From Lachnospiraceae bacterium (lineage in GTDB: Bacteria; Bacillota; Clostridia; Lachnospirales; Lachnospiraceae), in contig JAFQOW010000040.1 of assembly GCA_017412055.1 (NCBI GenBank), forward strand, positions 62,001 to 126,000: a DNA stretch of 64,000 nucleotides, given 5' to 3'. How positions within the stretch are numbered: the first letter of the stretch is position 1; each line of letters begins with the position of its first letter. Below are positions 45,761-54,528 of the stretch, piece by piece. The notes beneath the pieces were generated by a model. That model had not been told where the DNA came from, searched no databases, and was given only the letters and a program-made list of their open reading frames with translations. The position numbers and the translations under genes were made by a program.

Positions 45761-48700
45761 TTATTCATCCATCTTATCCTGTACATCCTCGAAGAAAACG
45801 TATCTATGCTTAACTGTTTTCTTTATGTAGTACATCATCTCATCAGCTCGCTTCATAGCATCTTCTACCATCTTCCTTGCAGGATCCTTAGGTGTAATAA
45901 CCGCCCCTGATATACCTATAGAGCATGATACATATTTATCTTCTGGAATAACAATCTCTTTGCCCAATTTCTTTGAAACCTTATCTGCAAAGCCCTTCTC
46001 TTCCTTAAGAATCTCATATATCTTTTTAACGGCGCCTTCTACTTTTTCTCTGTCCACAGTAGGAAGGATAACTAAGAATTCATCACCACCGTATCTTACA
46101 GCATATCCATCTGGTCCACATATTTTATTAAGCAGTTCTGCATACTGAATAAGAATAAAGTCTCCTATGTCATGACCAAACTCATCATTATAAGGCTTGA
46201 AATTATCCAAGTCAGAGTAAAGAATAGAAAACTGAACTGTCTCATTTTCATTTTCAATCTTATATATAAGATTTTCTATTTCTTCTGCAAAGCCCTGTCG
46301 ATTGCAAAGCCCTGTAAGCATATCCCTGACAGCCAGATTTTTAAGTCTCTCATTAACTCGCTTTAATTCCTTGTTAATCTTATCAAGTCTTTGCTTATTC
46401 TCCATTCTTTCGATAGCATCCATAAGCTGTCTAAACATAAGAAGCATAATACCTATATCACTATCTACGAATGCATTTCTCTTAATTCTATGATTCCAGT
46501 CAGAACACATGGCCATACAAGCAATGAATAAGCCCTGCATCTGCTCATCAACAAATATCGGTGCAAACATCCATGTGTTTATAGTATTTACACCAAATAT
46601 TTTATCTATCAACTCTTTATGCTCTACATATTCCTTGTCAAGACGAGTTGTATAGAACGCATTTCTATGAGTATTAAAATATTCTATGAGATAATTAATC
46701 TTTTCTTCATCCATTTCATAAGAAGAATCATTGTACCTGATAACCGGCTTTCCTTCCTCCTGACGGATGAAAATAAAATCATCAATACTAAAGTTATTCT
46801 TCATAGTTGTAATAGAATTACGAATAACCTTCTCTACGGAATCCTCACTATTACTTAAAAGCTTCTGCCATATGCTGATAAACTCTACCTTACGCTTCTG
46901 TATAACGTAATCATCTTTAATGATACTAGATGTCACCAATTCGATAATATCGTCAACTGAAACACCCTTTATAGCTACATCATACTTCCTTGGCACATGG
47001 TCATATCCATTCATATATGCTGTAATTTTATTCTTCTTGTTGATATAGCCTTTTTCCTTACAAAATTCAATAGCTTTCTTAAGCACAAGCATCGCTTCAT
47101 CATTTTTTCCCAGTACCTTGCATACATTATAATATGCAATAGAATATGGAACTATGAACAAGAATCCACTTCCAGATGCTCTCTTCATATATTTATCTGC
47201 CTTACGCAAATGTATATATGCCTTCTCATAATCTCTTTCTTTTTCAAGTAAAACTGCACCAATTAAATGATAAAGAATCAAATCGTCTTCCCACAAACGA
47301 GAACCCTCTTCTGTCTTATCCTCCAGCTCTACCATATGTCCCAGATATCTTTCCAAATACTGATAATTAATCTTGCAGCTATATATAATGTTCATCTCAT
47401 AGTTACATAATGCTCTAAGACCATATAACTTTGAAAGATTACACACTCTTATTCCGTCTGATTTAATCATTCTACACATCTTAAGACATATAACCAAATA
47501 CTGGTCTGCATATGCATATTCCTCTGCAAGAATCGCATTAATAGCCATATTATATAAGGTTTCACTTATATAATTTACATCCTTAAGTCTGATAAAAATA
47601 TCCAACGCCTTGTTAAAATATTCTCCTGCCTTAGAATACTTTTCCATAGTACAGCTGTTATAGCCCATACCATTATAAATATTAGCCTCTTCGAATTCAT
47701 TTCCAATTCTCGAAACTACTTCATAACATTTAGCATAAAAATAATTAGATACATCAAAGAAACCATTGGTTGATGCTGTCATTACACTCTTTTTATATGC
47801 ATCTATAAGGAATCTGTCATTACCTATGCGTGTAGCGATTTCAATTCCCTTGCTATAATTGTCTATATTCTTTTCAACAGTTTCAATATCCTTGTATTTT
47901 TCAGGTGCATTGTCAAATGCGTACACATAAATATGAGCAAGATGATTATAATATTCATGTGCTATACAATGCTCTATAATCTTAGGCTCTACATATTTAT
48001 CTTCCATCAAAAGCCAAAGATTTCTCCATCCACTAAACTCATTCATAAGTTCAAGAAGCTTAGCTTTAAATACAAGAAATGAATCCCCAAGCTTTTTACT
48101 AAGTTCTATACACCTTGATACATAAACTGACGCATTATCCTTCTGTGTACTATTCATACAAATCTGCGCCTTTAAATAATTGTAATCATAATTCATATGA
48201 TCATCATCATATTCATCCAACATAAATCGCATGCTGTCACAATACATCAGTGCATCTGACAATTTATCTAAACTCATAGCCACATATGTATAAATTTTAA
48301 GGAATCTAAACTTATAATCTATACTTATGTTTATCTTTTCAACCTCTATTTTATGATAAATTATATTAAGATAATAGTCAGCTTGGTCTAATGCAAGAAG
48401 TTCAACCATATTTCTAAGCTTGCTAATATATTGGTCCATCTTATCGTGAACAAAATCCAATGAGCCCTTTGTTTCACGTTTATTTGTAGTTGTATTAAAT
48501 GTCCACTCAATAATACTATCAGACGAATCAAGCACCGATATCATACGATTCCACTCTTCCTGACAATAGCTAATCTCACCAAATATCTCATTATATGTAG
48601 CAAATATGGCTATATTTTTATTATCTTCAACGAGAAGCTCGTTAATAAGCGCTATGGTAGAGCTACTTGAAAAATGAAGCTTATTGAGCACCAAAACGAG

Positions 48701-49144
48701 AGGCTTCTTTTCTGATAGCCTCGCTAACATAGAACATATTTCCTTATTAAACTTCGCTGCTTCAAATTCAATTTCATTGATAAGTACATCTTCTTTGCGA
48801 ACACAAATACCCGTTTCAAAGTACGACTTGAAAATCGGTCTATGAAGTATATAAACCTTTGAATTCTCTAAAAAGCTATCTAAATCCTCATCAGATAACT
48901 CATAAAATAATTCTTTTATCCAATCAAGAAATGGTTCAAATGCCGTAACCATGTCACCTGTTTCATAGGAATGATATAAAAATTTAGCTTTTTTATCCTC
49001 AGCTATATCCATCACATCTTCATAAGACAAATCCAAAGTGTTATAATGCTTTATCATCATCATATTTCCACTTCTAGTATCCATACTATGAAGCATAGAA
49101 TCTATTAAATTTGTAAGATACTCCTTATGTATACCCTTGTCCAT
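45761..49144 (-). CDS. Degenerate ATPase-TPR-GAF-diguanylate cyclase (GGDEF) protein
   Basis: The 1127-aa protein has, in order: a degenerate AAA/STAND-like domain (about 1-200; PLVLVLNKLHFSSSSTIALINELL resembles the Walker B region of such ATPases but no P-loop is seen), a long helical TPR-like array (about 250-720), a GAF-like domain (about 790-930), a short coil and a GGDEF domain with intact GGDEF at 1019-1023. It should make c-di-GMP; the inhibitory I-site is absent (CGPD where RxxD is expected). A promoter TTGATA-17-TACTAT lies upstream. The architecture resembles large signal-sensing STAND proteins repurposed to signal by c-di-GMP. Confidence 0.82.
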   Translation of the reverse strand: MDKGIHKEYLTNLIDSMLHSMDTRSGNMMMIKHYNTLDLSYEDVMDIAEDKKAKFLYHSYETGDMVTAFEPFLDWIKELFYELSDEDLDSFLENSKVYILHRPIFKSYFETGICVRKEDVLINEIEFEAAKFNKEICSMLARLSEKKPLVLVLNKLHFSSSSTIALINELLVEDNKNIAIFATYNEIFGEISYCQEEWNRMISVLDSSDSIIEWTFNTTTNKRETKGSLDFVHDKMDQYISKLRNMVELLALDQADYYLNIIYHKIEVEKINISIDYKFRFLKIYTYVAMSLDKLSDALMYCDSMRFMLDEYDDDHMNYDYNYLKAQICMNSTQKDNASVYVSRCIELSKKLGDSFLVFKAKLLELMNEFSGWRNLWLLMEDKYVEPKIIEHCIAHEYYNHLAHIYVYAFDNAPEKYKDIETVEKNIDNYSKGIEIATRIGNDRFLIDAYKKSVMTASTNGFFDVSNYFYAKCYEVVSRIGNEFEEANIYNGMGYNSCTMEKYSKAGEYFNKALDIFIRLKDVNYISETLYNMAINAILAEEYAYADQYLVICLKMCRMIKSDGIRVCNLSKLYGLRALCNYEMNIIYSCKINYQYLERYLGHMVELEDKTEEGSRLWEDDLILYHLIGAVLLEKERDYEKAYIHLRKADKYMKRASGSGFLFIVPYSIAYYNVCKVLGKNDEAMLVLKKAIEFCKEKGYINKKNKITAYMNGYDHVPRKYDVAIKGVSVDDIIELVTSSIIKDDYVIQKRKVEFISIWQKLLSNSEDSVEKVIRNSITTMKNNFSIDDFIFIRQEEGKPVIRYNDSSYEMDEEKINYLIEYFNTHRNAFYTTRLDKEYVEHKELIDKIFGVNTINTWMFAPIFVDEQMQGLFIACMAMCSDWNHRIKRNAFVDSDIGIMLLMFRQLMDAIERMENKQRLDKINKELKRVNERLKNLAVRDMLTGLCNRQGFAEEIENLIYKIENENETVQFSILYSDLDNFKPYNDEFGHDIGDFILIQYAELLNKICGPDGYAVRYGGDEFLVILPTVDREKVEGAVKKIYEILKEEKGFADKVSKKLGKEIVIPEDKYVSCSIGISGAVITPKDPARKMVEDAMKRADEMMYYIKKTVKHRYVFFEDVQDKMDE

Positions 49145-49196
49145 ATTTCCTCCAAAATCTATTTCATTCGCATATCACGCTTCCATAATTAAGTCT

Positions 49197-49225
49197 ATAG
49201 TATCATTTTCCAAGGAAAATATCAA
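49197..49225 (-). promoter_or_regulatory. Promoter of the GGDEF protein gene
   Basis: TTGATA (49220-49225) and TACTAT (49197-49202) on the minus strand with a 17-bp spacer containing the small palindrome TTTTCC-TTGG-AAAA. Confidence 0.6.
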
Positions 49226-49293
49226 TGATTTTATTATGATTTTGAAATTGTATTTTCTTCTCCGCCGCAGTGCGATCCTTAGCGGAGCGTTTT

Positions 49294-49332
49294 TTTGATA
49301 TAGGAAGTTCAGAGAACTTTCATATATCAAAA
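49294..49332. repeat. Palindrome with GATATAGGAAGTTC arms, copy 2
   Basis: TTTGATATAGGAAGTTC pairs with GAACTTTCATATATCAAA. It shares its arms with copy 1 at 111-151 and, like it, abuts a terminator of a structured RNA (here SRP RNA). Confidence 0.65.
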
Positions 49333-49359
49333 AAGGCAAGGCCTAAGCCTTGCCTATAA
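49331..49359 (-). terminator. Terminator of the SRP RNA gene
   Basis: GGCAAGGC pairs with GCCTTGCC around TTAG and is followed on the minus strand by a U run. Confidence 0.88.
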
Positions 49360-49370
49360 TTTTCTCTTTA

Positions 49371-49636
49371 CCACGCATCTGCCGTTGTGTACTGTTCACA
49401 GACGTTACTTCTGCAGTTAACTCAGTCCCGGTAACCTTACGGCACATGAAAGGTCTCTCTTAGTGCTGCTCCATTCCTGACCTGACACGGTTCGAAAGTT
49501 TCCATTGCGCAAGACCAAAACGTCAACGCCACTTACAAAAGGCAGCTCCACAAGCAAATACCCGAAGGCAGATATCACCTCTGCTAAAGCGGATTGCAGA
49601 TACAGGGCACCGCTGACTCCCCAGCTGCGTGGAGTC
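49371..49636 (-). ncRNA. ffs: Signal recognition particle RNA, large (scRNA) type
   Basis: The minus-strand transcript contains the universally conserved helix 8 region GTCAGGTCAGGAATGGAGCA, with a GGAA tetraloop and GCAGCACTAAG following (plus-strand 49460-49486). The 5' end CCACGCAGCTG pairs with the 3' end CAGATGCGTGG, closing the molecule. Its length of about 265 nt and the additional Alu-like 5' domain match the Bacillus/Clostridium-type SRP RNA rather than the short 4.5S form. An 84-codon open frame over this region (49417-49671) is not a gene. Start and end are set from the promoter and the closing helix, within a few bases. Confidence 0.93.
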
Positions 49637-49639
49637 TTA

Positions 49640-49668
49640 ATTATATACGAATAATCAATCAATGTCAA
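49640..49668 (-). promoter_or_regulatory. Promoter of the SRP RNA gene
   Basis: Perfect TTGACA (49663-49668) and perfect TATAAT (49640-49645) on the minus strand with a 17-bp spacer, seven bases before the RNA start. Confidence 0.92.
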
Positions 49669-49677
49669 CAAAAACTC

Positions 49678-50163
49678 TTATACCTTAAGCCTTTTCTTTT
49701 TTTCACGCATTTCTTTAAAATAGCTTGTAAGTAGGCCCGAGCACTCATCATGCAAGATATCTTGCATAAATTCAACCTGATGATTGAATTGTGGCACATT
49801 CAAAAGATTTAATATAGAACCTGCACATCCTGCCTTAGGATTCATACATCCTGCATATACCTTTTTGATTCGCGATTGGACAATGGCCCCTGCACACATC
49901 TGACAAGGCTCCAAAGTTATGTACATTTCACAATCATCAAGTCGCCAGTCTCCCATTTTTTTCGATGCTTTTTTTATAGCATTAAGCTCTGCATGGGACA
50001 AGGTGTTCTTATCTGTCACTCTTCTGTTATATCCTCTACCTATTATTTTATCTTCAAAAACTATAACACAGCCTATAGGCACTTCGTTTAATTCATATGC
50101 CTTCTTTGCCTGCTTTATAGCTTCCTTCATAAACTTTTCTTCTCTTGATAATCTCCCTGCCAC
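49678..50163 (-). CDS. tadA: tRNA-specific adenosine deaminase
   Basis: TadA converts A34 to inosine in tRNA-Arg(ACG) wobble position. The 161-aa protein has the zinc/catalytic motif HAELNAIKKA (His-Ala-Glu) and PCQMCAGAIVQSRIKKVYAG (Cys-x2-Cys), with the TadA-typical VPIGCVIV and DPKAG-like NPKAGCAGSILNLL region. I place the start at GTG 50163, nine bases after GGAGGT; an in-frame TTG at 50184 lies on top of that ribosome binding site and is unlikely. It precedes the SRP RNA gene, as in many Firmicutes where tadA, ffs and dnaX are neighbours. Confidence 0.93.
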   Translation of the reverse strand: MAGRLSREEKFMKEAIKQAKKAYELNEVPIGCVIVFEDKIIGRGYNRRVTDKNTLSHAELNAIKKASKKMGDWRLDDCEMYITLEPCQMCAGAIVQSRIKKVYAGCMNPKAGCAGSILNLLNVPQFNHQVEFMQDILHDECSGLLTSYFKEMREKKKRLKV

Positions 50164-50216
50164 TGTTAAGCGACCTCCAATCAATCTGGTAATTATAATT
50201 CATATCAATATATTTT

Positions 50217-50777
50217 TTATCCTAATTCCTCATAAGGATTTAATAGTGCATATAATCTGTGTGTCTTCCACTCACCCTTAACCTTAAGATTCTTTTCACA
50301 CAAGCCCTCAAGGGAAAATCCTACCGCCTCAAGAAGCTTGATAGACGGTTCATTACCTTCCATTACGTAAGCTATCACCCGGTGTAATTTTATCTCCTCA
50401 AACACCTCTTCTATAACTGCTCTTAGAGCTTCCCTTGCATATCCCTTATGCCAGTAACTTTTATCAAACTTATATCCAAGTGTACCACAGCAATATGGCT
50501 CTCCCATAATATTTCCACAAGATACCGTTCCTATAACTACTGTGGGGTCCTCTTTTAAAAATACATAATATCTTACATATCGATTACCCAACGTGGCTGT
50601 ATGCTCCTGATTTAAAATACTTTTCTGATACAAAGGCGTATAGTAAAGAGGTGGTCGCTGCATCTCATATTCTTCAAAGATATCTTTACCCTTGCTAAGA
50701 AATGAGAGCACCATATCACAGCTGCTCTCATCTAAAACCCTTAATATTAATCTATCTGTTTCTACACATACTTTCAT
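50217..50777 (-). CDS. GNAT family N-acetyltransferase (RimJ/RimL-like)
   Basis: The 186-aa protein has the GNAT fold signature: acetyl-CoA-binding WHKGYAREALRAVIEEVFEE and, after it, the beta-bulge and IAYVMEGNEPSIKLLEAVGFSLEG, typical of RimJ/RimL-type N-terminal or metabolite acetyltransferases. The N-terminus DRLILRVLDESS matches the same family. The substrate is unknown. It lies three bases after the HD-GYP-like gene and precedes tadA by about 50 bases. Confidence 0.85.
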   Translation of the reverse strand: MKVCVETDRLILRVLDESSCDMVLSFLSKGKDIFEEYEMQRPPLYYTPLYQKSILNQEHTATLGNRYVRYYVFLKEDPTVVIGTVSCGNIMGEPYCCGTLGYKFDKSYWHKGYAREALRAVIEEVFEEIKLHRVIAYVMEGNEPSIKLLEAVGFSLEGLCEKNLKVKGEWKTHRLYALLNPYEELG

Positions 50778-50780
50778 ATC

Positions 50781-51881
50781 TTAGCTATTATACTTCCTTA
50801 AATATTCATTAATAGTCTCTGGATCAATCTTTATTCTCTTATCCATAGTTTTCATAATATCCTTAATCTGAACACCACTTCTAACTCTTTCATTGTCAAA
50901 ATCGTATATCTGATTATCATTAAAACATAGCACTAATGGACGTAAAACATTTTCTTCATTACCTCTAATAACAAGGCCTGTATATGAATTGCTAAACTCT
51001 AAACATATTCCAGGATACAAAATCTTCATACTATCTATAAGAGCCGCAACTATTTTTTCGCCATAGCTCTCCGGCTCCCCAAGAAACTTTCTTATGGCAA
51101 CCACCTCTGAGCAAGGCTCCTTACCAATCTTCATAGATGTCATATCATCATACAGCTCCGCAATATGTAACACCCATGCACAATCCTTAAATCTGCTATC
51201 ACTAGCTTTGATATTTTTCTCATTTTGAAGGGTTACTTTTTGCTTCAATATTTCTTTAACATTATCATTAAAGAAATCCACCTCCTGAAGATACCTATCG
51301 CCTCTTGCCTCACATAAAGCAATTGTCTTCATATCCTCATCTGTCAACACTGTTTTTTCTATAATTTCCTGTGGAATATAAAGCTTTCCAATATCATGAA
51401 TAAGTGCTGCATACACCATATCCTTCATATCTTCCACACTTATTCTAAGTCTCGCCCCCATAAGAGCCGCCAAAATTGCCACATTTATACTATGCTTATA
51501 CACATAGTCATCGCAGCTTCTTAGATTCTGAAAGAAATTCACCTTATTTGAACGCTTTGCATATCTTTTAACAAGGCTTTTAATTAGCCCCATTATATTA
51601 ACCGGCTTCTTTCCTGCTATAAGATTATCTAAATCCTCCTTCAGACCAAATACACTCATAGTTTGGAAACGTTCAAATTCTATATCATCCTGTGTCATAG
51701 GTGGCAATGGCTCCGCTGGCTCCAATATGTATATTCCTATAAGCTTGAAGTTTTTTATACTGTTAATACCCTGCTTAGTTAATTTGGTATCACGGTCGTA
51801 TAGCAAAACACCGTTCTTATTATATATAGGCTTGGCAAGTCGCATACCCTTAGTTAGCTCATCCACTCTTACAAATCGCAT
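50781..51881 (-). CDS. HD-GYP-like phosphodiesterase, GYP motif lost
   Basis: The 366-aa protein has an N-terminal domain (VDELTKGMRLAKPIYNKNGVLL) common in HD-GYP proteins and an HD domain with His130, His162-Asp163 (IHDIGK) and a further HIAELYDDMTS metal-binding-like stretch. The HHExxxGxGYP loop of c-di-GMP phosphodiesterases is replaced by LQNEKNIKASDSR (about 218-230), so c-di-GMP hydrolysis is doubtful. It may act as a binding or regulatory HD protein. ATG 51881 with GGAG is preferred over the frame's earlier start. The nearby GGDEF gene makes a c-di-GMP context possible. Confidence 0.78.
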   Translation of the reverse strand: MRFVRVDELTKGMRLAKPIYNKNGVLLYDRDTKLTKQGINSIKNFKLIGIYILEPAEPLPPMTQDDIEFERFQTMSVFGLKEDLDNLIAGKKPVNIMGLIKSLVKRYAKRSNKVNFFQNLRSCDDYVYKHSINVAILAALMGARLRISVEDMKDMVYAALIHDIGKLYIPQEIIEKTVLTDEDMKTIALCEARGDRYLQEVDFFNDNVKEILKQKVTLQNEKNIKASDSRFKDCAWVLHIAELYDDMTSMKIGKEPCSEVVAIRKFLGEPESYGEKIVAALIDSMKILYPGICLEFSNSYTGLVIRGNEENVLRPLVLCFNDNQIYDFDNERVRSGVQIKDIMKTMDKRIKIDPETINEYLRKYNS

Positions 51882-51960
51882 ATACTTCACTCCTTCACGT
51901 AAACTACATATATTACTATAGTAACACATTATGTAGTCAAATAAAAGCAAAGTTTTTATT

Positions 51961-52821
51961 TCAATTTAAGTATATTATCCAATAGCCTCGGTCGCAACCA
52001 CCTTTACCATATTCTTTAATAGTAATTTTTCCTTGAAATCCATATCTTTCTGCATACATTTCTTCATCCACAGTTTCTCTAGCTGGAGCTCCTATGACAA
52101 AACCACCCTTATATTTAAAAAACAAAATATGTTTATGTATGTAAAAGCATTCCATCAAGAATCCGTTATTTGTCAAACGCCAGTATTTTCTTGGAAGCAT
52201 TATCATCTGCTGTGGTTGTAATTTAACTGCCTGCTGCATATGACCATCAATAATCATTGGAACCTTTGCCATTCGATTATATGCTCTCTCCAGCATATTA
52301 TAAAGGTTCATATTTATATTTTCTTTCGATCCCTTTCTTTCTTCTTTTATTTTCTTATCCAAATATTTCTCATTTTTTTCCTTTTCATATTTGTTTTCAA
52401 GTACATCTTCGTCCTTAACTTTATCCAATTCCACAAAACTCTTTTGCTCTTCCACATTTTTAATATGCAAAGTTTCCTTATCCCCACTCCATATGACCAC
52501 ATATTTATCATCAGACGTTTCAAGGATTAACCCATCCTCTTTATCACCCTTAAGCTTTAATCGCATTTGCCCTCCTTTTATCTCATATTTTCCAATTTCA
52601 CTTCCTGAAGAGCAACCGCATACATCCTTAGACTTCTCCTTATTTATACTTAAACTTTTTATCTTACATTCCCTATCTATATTCCTAGTTTCCTTAAAAC
52701 ACATATTTATAATTCTACTGCCGTTAACCTCTTCTACTCTGCAAAATCCCACATTCCCACACTTTGTTAAAATATCACCTTCACTTTTGTATCTATATAT
52801 GTATGCTATAATTCTTTGCAA
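51961..52821 (-). CDS. Hypothetical protein, Lachnospiraceae-type (DUF6128-like)
   Basis: The 286-aa protein has a mixed N-terminal domain with several Cys, a highly charged Lys/Glu linker (about 140-165), and a C-terminal domain (about 170-286) with LPRKYWRLTNNGFLMECFYIHKHILFF and GFVIGAPA, which I associate with DUF6128. No catalytic motif is recognised. The start is TTG at 52821: GAGGAGG lies eight bases upstream and there is no ATG. A perfect 14-bp palindrome ATACACTAGTGTAT (52844-52857) lies upstream, a possible operator. Confidence 0.5.
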   Translation of the reverse strand: MQRIIAYIYRYKSEGDILTKCGNVGFCRVEEVNGSRIINMCFKETRNIDRECKIKSLSINKEKSKDVCGCSSGSEIGKYEIKGGQMRLKLKGDKEDGLILETSDDKYVVIWSGDKETLHIKNVEEQKSFVELDKVKDEDVLENKYEKEKNEKYLDKKIKEERKGSKENINMNLYNMLERAYNRMAKVPMIIDGHMQQAVKLQPQQMIMLPRKYWRLTNNGFLMECFYIHKHILFFKYKGGFVIGAPARETVDEEMYAERYGFQGKITIKEYGKGGCDRGYWIIYLN

Positions 52822-52843
52822 AATAAAAACCTCCTCATATACT

Positions 52844-52857
52844 ATACACTAGTGTAT
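52844..52857. promoter_or_regulatory. 14-bp perfect palindrome upstream of the DUF6128-like gene
   Basis: ATACACTAGTGTAT, about 23 bases before the TTG start and between this gene and the rsmA stop. A possible operator; the promoter is not clear. Confidence 0.35.
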
Positions 52858-52884
52858 GTGAAGGTTTATTTGTTTATGAAATAA

Positions 52885-53745
52885 TTATGATAAATAATTA
52901 GCTAATTCTGCAAACTGCTCAAGGCTTAATGCCTCTCCTCTTATAGTCTGACTTAAGCCCATTTTATCAAGTGCTTCTACCACCTGGTCTTTGCTAAGGC
53001 TTAATTCAGGTGAATTATTTATGCTATTTTGAAGAGTTTTTCTTCTCTGGTTAAATGCTGCTCTTATAAGCTTAAACATAAGCTTCTCATCCTTAACCTC
53101 TACAGGTACCTGCTCATGTCTTGTGAGCTTAATTACCGCTGAACCTACATTTGGTCTTGGCATAAAGCAGTTTGGTGGTACATTAGCTATAATCTCTGGC
53201 TTAGCGTAATATTGAACAGCTAAAGACAGCGCACCATAATCCTTTGTTCCAGGACCTACCTGCATACGGTCCGCCACTTCCTTTTGGACCATAATAGTTA
53301 TGCTTTCAATTGGAACATGGCTTTCAAAAAGTCCCATGATAATAGGTGTTGTAATGTAATATGGAAGATTGGCAACCACCTTTATAGGCTTTCCATCATT
53401 TTCCTCCTCCACAAGCTTATTAATATCAAGCTTTAAGATATCTTCATTTATAACTCTTACATTATCATATTCCTTTAATGTATCATTCTCTAAGATAGGT
53501 ATAAGATTCTTATCAATCTCTACCGCGATAACCTTCCTTGCCGATTCACAAAGATACTGTGTCATCGTTCCAATTCCAGGACCTACCTCGAGAATCATAT
53601 CATCCTTTGTAATACCTGAAGCAGAAATTATTTTATCAAGAACCCTTGTATCTATAAGGAAGTTCTGACCATATCTTTTCTGAAACATAAAATTATATTT
53701 TTGTAATATGGCAATTGTATTTTGTGGTATTCCTAATGTAGCCAT
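52885..53745 (-). CDS. rsmA: 16S rRNA dimethyladenosine transferase
   Basis: RsmA (KsgA) dimethylates A1518 and A1519 at the 3' end of 16S rRNA during 30S maturation. The 286-aa protein has FMFQKRYGQNFLIDTRVL, the SAM-binding VGPGIGTMTQYL, and the catalytic motif NLPYYITTPIIM. The C-terminal helical domain contains RAAFNQRRKTLQNSI. All landmarks are intact, so kasugamycin sensitivity is expected. It follows tatD by nine bases and is probably in the metG-tatD-rsmA transcript. Confidence 0.96.
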   Translation of the reverse strand: MATLGIPQNTIAILQKYNFMFQKRYGQNFLIDTRVLDKIISASGITKDDMILEVGPGIGTMTQYLCESARKVIAVEIDKNLIPILENDTLKEYDNVRVINEDILKLDINKLVEEENDGKPIKVVANLPYYITTPIIMGLFESHVPIESITIMVQKEVADRMQVGPGTKDYGALSLAVQYYAKPEIIANVPPNCFMPRPNVGSAVIKLTRHEQVPVEVKDEKLMFKLIRAAFNQRRKTLQNSINNSPELSLSKDQVVEALDKMGLSQTIRGEALSLEQFAELANYLS

Positions 53746-53754
53746 AAAACCTCC

Positions 53755-54528
53755 TTATCTTGCTATCTTATAAACTCTAAATGCATTTTCTCTAGTTGCC
53801 CTTATAACCTCTTCCACAGAAATATTTTTAATCTCTGCTAGTTTTTCTGCTACATACTTTATATTTCCTGAGTGGTTTCTTTTGCCTCTAAATGGCTCTG
53901 GCGAAAGGTAAGGACAATCCGTCTCCAATACAAGCTGGTCTAATGGTGCATACTCCACCACTTCCTTAAGCTTCTTTCCATTCTTAAAAGTAAGAACACC
54001 TCCGATGCCAAGCATAAAGCCCATATCCAAAAATTCTCTAGCACATTCCACGCCATAGGAAAAGCAATGAATTATTCCACCATTTTCATAAGCTTTTGTA
54101 CTCTTAATTATGTCCATAGTATCTGCATAGGCATCTCTTGAATGTACATTTATAGGCTTATTTATCTCATTAGCAAGATTTAACTGAGCCTCAAACCATT
54201 TTTTCTGTATGCTTCTTTCTGGTTCATCCCAATAATAATCAAGTCCGATTTCACCTACTGCCACACACTTATTATGCATAGCCATTCCCTTAATCTTATC
54301 AAAATTACCATCTATCTCCAAATCAAGAGCATCACTAGGATGTATTCCTGCAAGAAAATACATAAAATCATATTTTTCTGCCAATGCAAGCGAATCGTAG
54401 CAACCTTTAAGGGATGCAGAGGCATTTACTATAGCCTCCACACCTTTTTCCCTCATTGATAAAAGTAACTCGTCTCTATCCTCATCAAAACGATCATCAT
54501 CGTAATGTGCATGTGTATCGATAATCAT
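53755..54528 (-). CDS. tatD: TatD family metal-dependent hydrolase
   Basis: The 257-aa protein is a TIM-barrel amidohydrolase-like enzyme; relatives have 3'-5' DNase or D-aminoacyl-tRNA deacylase activity. It has DTHAHYDD (HxH metal site), VGEIGLDYYWD, INVHSRDAYADT, GIIHCFSYG and LETDCPYLSPEPFRGKRN. It starts at ATG 54528, overlapping the metG stop as TAATG; an upstream TTG is in frame but less likely. TatD between metG and rsmA is a common bacterial arrangement. Confidence 0.93.
   Translation of the reverse strand: MIIDTHAHYDDDRFDEDRDELLLSMREKGVEAIVNASASLKGCYDSLALAEKYDFMYFLAGIHPSDALDLEIDGNFDKIKGMAMHNKCVAVGEIGLDYYWDEPERSIQKKWFEAQLNLANEINKPINVHSRDAYADTMDIIKSTKAYENGGIIHCFSYGVECAREFLDMGFMLGIGGVLTFKNGKKLKEVVEYAPLDQLVLETDCPYLSPEPFRGKRNHSGNIKYVAEKLAEIKNISVEEVIRATRENAFRVYKIAR

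Noticed and set aside
49258..49297. GC-rich hairpin followed by seven T residues on the plus strand
   Set aside because: It looks like an intrinsic terminator, but no plus-strand gene precedes it; it could belong to an unrecognised antisense RNA, which I cannot support.
49417..49671. 84-codon open frame on the minus strand
   Set aside because: It lies on top of the SRP RNA gene, whose promoter, conserved helix and terminator are clear; the frame has no ribosome binding site.
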